A stretch of DNA of 64,000 nt from Clusia tigrina (taxonomy: Eukaryota; Arthropoda; Insecta; Diptera; Clusiidae), in contig OV050030.1 in NCBI GenBank assembly GCA_920105625.2, forward strand, positions 28,576,516 to 28,640,515. Reading direction: 5' to 3'. This document shows, piece after piece, positions 58,931-64,000 of the stretch (its first letter is position 1; every line of letters begins with the position of its first letter). A program made the position numbers and the translations under genes. The notes beneath the pieces were generated by a model. It worked only from the letters and a program-made list of their open reading frames with translations, did not search any database and was not told the DNA's origin.

Positions 58931-61212
58931 AAACAGGAATAAGTTACATGCTGGTAGAGCTCAAGAAAATTGTATTAAATCAAATCGAGAAATTCACTTT
59001 TTCCAATCCAGTTTCTATAATCAGAGAGCTTCTCACTTGTGGATGAAAATATACACGAACAGCGCTTTAGATAACGTTGTTAATATGCCCAGACAGTCGC
59101 ATTCTGAGAAAAAATATTCAATGAAAATATGACACAGGTCATTGAGTTACTATGTAATGTGCCATTTGTTCCGCTTGGTTTCTGCTCAGACAGTCAGGGC
59201 CAAAAATTGTGATGTTTGAGTTTCCAATTGGAAATTAGGGCCGCTCCAATTCAGTGCATTTCTAGGCCTTGATGTCAATGCAAAGTGAAACTATTTTATT
59301 TTACTCGATATGAAGATCGAAACTGATAGGAGAAGTAGCCAATAATAAAATCTGCCTTCTTCTTGACTGCTTAAAATTGTTTTTGCGAATTAGTATCTGA
59401 AAAAATTATAGGTATAATCAAACACTAGCGAGGACTTTGATCTTCGTTTCCTATTTTATTGTAATATCTCTGTGGGAGCACATTATTATAGTTACAGCTC
59501 TTTCTGATAATATTTTAGTGTGTTTGTAGTTATTTTTTTTATAAATTAGCTTGTACTTCCATTGTAATTTCCTTTAAAATAATAAAATATATCTTTTTAA
59601 TATAAAGAACGTAATTCTTTTTACTAAGCAGCTTTCTAGAACACATTCAAGCACAGGAAAAAGCAAACAAACTGCGAGTGAAACAAAACTCCGCATATCC
59701 TTTTGAACACCACAACAAATTTACACCGCTGCATTGCAAAATCCTTTAATTCCAATAATACCTGACGCTTTCTCCCATGCAGCAGCACCCATTCACGCAC
59801 TTATTGCACGCACTCGCACAATGCAAATCCTGTAATTAAGGGATGAATTAAGGCAAATTGCCAACAATACTGGTGGCAGTGGCAGGACCGATGCTATCTG
59901 CAGTTCTCTGCGGTTGTTCGTCGCATGTTTACATTTTTGAAAAGATCCTCCTGCATCTGTTCGCAAAAATTCCGAATCAGTTGCTTTGATTTTCAAAAAC
60001 AAACAGAAATTTCCATTCATTGTCTGTGTGAAGATACATACACGTACAGGCACACAAAACATCACAATTGGTGACATTTCTGTGTTGTTTTGTTGCTGGT
60101 TGTGTGTGCCCTTATTTGCCCAGTAAATTAAAATTCTCGATACAGCAGGAGTTGTGGGCTAGGAGGACAATGTTGTATTTACTAGAATTGCTCGGCTTTC
60201 ACAAATAAGTGCAATATTTCAGTTTTGACATTCTGTTTTATTTGCAATGCTGGAAATGTTTGGTAAGAGACTGCGGCATGAACTGCATGAATGGACTGCG
60301 TTTATGGGGGATTAGAAGGGTTTAAGCAGTAAAGTTTGGTTTCAATTGATGCAAATTTCAAATAATAGTTGGAGAGTGAAAAAAGATTTATAATAAATCG
60401 ATAAAGATAGAAATTGTATGGGAAATTATTCAAAGAAATTTATGATTTAGAATTAAAGGAAACTACAGAATTCCTGGTAGATAAGTGTGTACTCCAAAAA
60501 GAACAAGTAATTATAATTTCATACTTTTAATTGTCATCATTTGTCAATTTCTCTACCTATTAATCATGGATATGGATGCATTTTTAAAATATCCAAACTT
60601 ATTCATTGTGGTATTGGCTGCTGCCAATGTTCAATTTTATTGAGGGTTCTCGATAACCAGTTTACATAATTTCTTGTAATACTTATGAAATATCGCCTGG
60701 ACTTTTTGTATTCGGCATTTAAAATAAGATCGATGTCAATCGTTGTGATAGCTTCTTGTGTCCCAGATGGTGATGTAGTATTCGAGACATAGTCAACGAA
60801 TTGAGATGTAGTTAATTCCCACATTCGAATCGTTGTTAGAAGTTTCTGGGTAGTTGATGTAGAATTGCTGAATCCAATTGTATACTGGCATAAATAAATT
60901 CACTTTATGGGCATTCCTGCATTCTTTGAAGTTTATCGGGTATAAGTGATCAATATCAATGAGATTGATGATCCTTCAAAAGTTCAAAAATCAGAAGCAA
61001 TAAATATTAAATTTTATTAAAGCATGGTTAAGGGAAGCTCTTTTATTCATAGCTTTAGTAACAGTCCACCATATATTCTACAACTAAGTCCAGCAATAGC
61101 CTAAGAGATGAAGAGTAATACTTACGGCGAAGTCAGGGAGACTGCAGTACTTGGAGTAAGTAAAAAAAAATGTTCTAGGAACTCTTAGGATTCCACTTGC
61201 AACTAGATTAGA
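58931..61212. other. no recognisable gene
   Basis: AT-rich; frames 59793-60077 and 60603-60824 (minus) show no domain. Confidence 0.45.
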
Positions 61213-61995
61213 TCATTCTTCTTCTTCTTCTTATATGTGAGCACCACTTGTCAGGCGCCTCTGCGGCTTCTCCAATTACTCACACCAAGCGTGGTCAGAG
61301 ATTCCTCAGCCTGGTCTATCCATCGGAGACACGGTCTCCCTCTTCGTCGTCGACAGAGCTTCTTCATCCATACGATGGACATGTCAAAGCCAGCGTAGTT
61401 GCTGAATGTTTAAGCGCTGAAGTAAGTCAATGTCGACGTAGAGCTCATACAGCTCACGGTTCATTCGAATGCGATAGTCGTCGCCAACTCGAAAAGGACC
61501 AAAGATTTTGCGAAGAACTTTCCTCTCGAACACCCCAAGAGCGGCTGCATCTGTTTGCGATACCACCCATGCTTCAGCGCCATAAAGAAGCATGAGCGTC
61601 TTGTGAGAGGGCTCTGCAACCCAATAGCCTGCTGAGCCCATAGTAGCACTTATTAGCAATTGTGATTCTTCGCTTTATTTATAGACTGACATAATTATTG
61701 GCGTTAACAGCGGTGCCAAGGTATGTAAATTGTTGTAGTTGCCGGCTGAAACATGGGAGGCTAGGCGCCACGCTCCACTGTTTGCATACAGCATATACTT
61801 CGTTTTGCCCTCATTTACCGTCAAGGCCACTTTGGCGGATTCCTTTTCAATAGCATTGAAAGCAGCAGTAACATCTCTTTTGGTCCGACCGATAATATCG
61901 ACATCATCAGCGTACGCAAGGAGCTGGACATCTTTGTAGAAAATCTTGCGATGCACACCTGTTTTCATAGGATCCCCTCTAAGACGAAGTTGAAG
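61213..61995 (-). mobile_element. RTE-like non-LTR retrotransposon 3' part, decayed
   Basis: On the minus strand, from the right: LFNFVLEGIL, a frameshift, then VQLLAYADDVDIIGRTKRDV with the catalytic YADD of reverse transcriptase, VALTVNEGKTKYML, a gap where part of the thumb is missing, then LLYGAEAWVVSQTDAAALGV, FERKVLRKIFGPFRVGDDYR, IDLLQRLNIQQLRWL and a damaged C-terminus. The 3' end is a (GAA)n/(CTT)n tail (61217-61231). This protein type, without RNase H, is very common in flies. RTE-clade membership is my best guess. Frameshifts near 61970 and 61660 and stops make it inactive. Confidence 0.8.
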
Positions 61996-64000
61996 AGATT
62001 AGATTATTAAGCAAAGATAATCGTATTAGAATAATCATCCTATTGGCATATTAAAGAGAGATTCTGGATAAAATTTTATATTGAAATAAACAGGTGTTAT
62101 TATTCAATATTTAATGTTTACTTAAATAAGATAATTTTTAATAAATATGGAAATGTTTGTAAATATTTATGTATACTTTAAAGAAATTTTGAATATTATG
62201 TTAATCGTATTATATTCTTAAAAGTTATTTTGAGCTACTTACCAATCAAGGATCAAGGATGCAGGATTGTACTTAAAGAAGTTCCATTAGCATTAAAAAA
62301 TTCTTTAAAAATATTCAAGTAAGTTTATTCAGCCTGACCGAATTCGAAGTTTAAGGGAAATTATTTATTGATTTTCTCAACGAATCAAATTTATATATTT
62401 ACAATAAAATATAAAACTGTCACAATATTAATGACAATAATTTCTATAAAATGGTACTTTTAATACAAAATGTGTCTATGCTTACTGAACGCACAGTAGA
62501 ATCATAAAGATCTTGAATTTTTATTAAGGAAGGTTTTGGAAACGTTCACAAAATGGCACTACTTATTAATGGTAGACCATCCATCCCTCACGTTTATAGG
62601 AGTCTCCACAAATGGAAAGTTTGCGAATTAATTTTCCAATTTATTGAAACTATTCCGATCAATTGTGTAGTAACTCTCGACTACACTATCGATTTTAGTC
62701 TGCTTTTTGAATATTTGGAAATATTAGGACATGCTCTTTGCAAGAACAGTGGAAAGGAAGGCGAATCTTCACATGAAAAGACAGGGTATTTTGAGCTGGC
62801 AAGCATGGCCATTGTTGCATCGAATCTAAAAGAACACCATGGAGCGAAGATCCAAATCAGGATAAAATAAATTCATATATTTCTAGCTACTAGGAGATCA
62901 TGCAGCTCATTTACGCATTTGATATTAGAGGCATAAGGAACTCATTCTCTGACCTATTATTATGGATATTTTTAACAGATTTATTCCAAATCTTCCTATT
63001 ATTATGGATACTTTTAACAGAATTATTCCAAATCTTCTAAGCTCTATTTAATTTTTGTTTATTACATGGATCAGTTCACAATTAAAAGGACACGATACAA
63101 ATAGTTATGTCCCACAATAAAATTACGAGTAATTCTTATCACAGTCTCACTGTAGTTTTCAGTGTGATTGGAAATGATATTACAATAGGTATATTCTATC
63201 GACTCAGTGGGATATAGAGGCAAATACGAGTTTAAGCCCAATATATTAAGACAATTATAATTGTTTTATTTTATTTACATTTCGAGGTTTACTTACATGC
63301 GTCAAACTGACGGGCATCCCTTAAAAACTCACACTGCGGGGGATCCACCAAGCAGAACAAGATCAATCCTGGATGAACAATAGCAATGGTTGTTGTCCCG
63401 CTAGCAGATGCTCACATTTGTAGCATAAAATAATATTGTGACAATTTGGCATGGGTGACTATGTGGAATGACTTGGTGATGGTAATCGATGGGGTTGTGC
63501 ATCGACGGCATATGTAGCGCCCGTTCACAATGGGGAAGTATTAAATTTGTATGGTTTTATATAAATTGCTGGGCTATTTATTTATCTATAGAAATATACA
63601 TATCTATTGTATTTGGTGCCATGATGGGGGTATAGAGGTCAATTATGGATCTGTAACATTTTCAAATAAATTTTATATCCATTGTTTCTTATATTTACAA
63701 TTGAACCTGATCAATTTAGTGTCACAGCAGTAAGATTGATTTTGCTTTACAGTTCGTTCTGTTCACATTTTATCCTTTCATTCAACGAAATTAGAGACTG
63801 TAACCCTTAATTTTAGGGTATTATCCTTGTAATTTTGTGTATTTAAAATCCAATTTTATTCTAAGCTTCATCTGCACACATTTTGTGTATTTCTGTAGTG
63901 CTGGTAATATATATGTGAAGGACATGCACCTTAGATTGTCTCCCAGTAGGAAACAGAGATTTGTGCGCGTTTTACTGTAATTGTAATAATTATTTTACTT
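61996..64000. other. no confirmed gene
   Basis: The 105-codon frame at 62553-62870 (plus, MALLINGRPSIPHVYRSLHK) has an ordinary amino-acid mix and an ATG start but no domain I recognise and no visible gene context. The imperfect repeat at about 62955-62980 and 62999-63035 (CTATTATTATGGATA then TTTTTAACAGA type text) is a local duplication. Confidence 0.35.

Noticed and set aside
62553..62870. 105-codon frame MALLINGRPS... as a small gene
   Set aside because: Plausible amino-acid mix but no recognised domain, no promoter or splice context; kept only as a remark.

Overview
The window reads as AT-rich, repeat-laden eukaryotic DNA from an insect. A higher dipteran, possibly a tephritid-like fruit fly, fits best. 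The support is three nuclear tRNA-Glu genes with eukaryotic internal promoters, and relics of mariner, gypsy-type LTR and LOA-, R1- and RTE-like non-LTR elements of the kind common in flies. The species assignment is inference. I found no intact host protein-coding gene or convincing exon set, so the window is probably intergenic or lies in a very large intron.

Layout. 0-5 kb: a three-copy ~171-bp tandem repeat, a decayed non-LTR RNase H fragment (2190-2990), an orphan TATA/initiator-like promoter (3873) and a possible LTR (4373-4611). 5.7-7.5 kb: an inverted repeat whose core is 149 bp and perfect, inside older diverged arms. 7.7-18.1 kb: three tRNA-Glu genes (anticodons TTC, CTC, CTC), a 14-bp minisatellite, a 300-bp TA microsatellite, a 30-bp perfect palindrome and a TACA/ATCC-rich array. 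19.0-20.3 kb: a complete-length mariner with both inverted repeats but a broken transposase. 21.3-23.2 kb: a split, decayed non-LTR element. 24.8-25.3, 29.1-29.6 and 50.0-50.5 kb: three LTRs of one gypsy-like family, the second still attached to a primer-binding site and the start of gag. 29.7-30.3 kb: an R1-like tail. 30.3-37.8 kb: nothing recognisable. 39.3-44.7 kb: the most complete element, a 5.4-kb LOA-like retrotransposon bounded by an 11-bp target-site duplication, with gag-like ORF1 and an ORF2 broken by stops, frameshifts and a deletion inside the reverse transcriptase. 45.5-46.6, 51.6-52.0 and 54.6-56.3 kb: further non-LTR fragments. 58.8 kb: a second mariner relic. 61.2-62.0 kb: an RTE-like fragment on the minus strand.

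No genes here form an operon or pathway; every protein-coding remnant I recognise is selfish DNA and carries lesions. The only apparently functional genes are the tRNAs. The strongest leads are regulatory and structural: arrays of perfect heat-shock-element pentamers just upstream of the TATA position in the gypsy-like LTRs, and the 149-bp perfect inverted-repeat tract whose flanking arms are clearly diverged, which looks like a gene-conversion tract or a hairpin RNA source. I did not find a new enzymatic or defence system.
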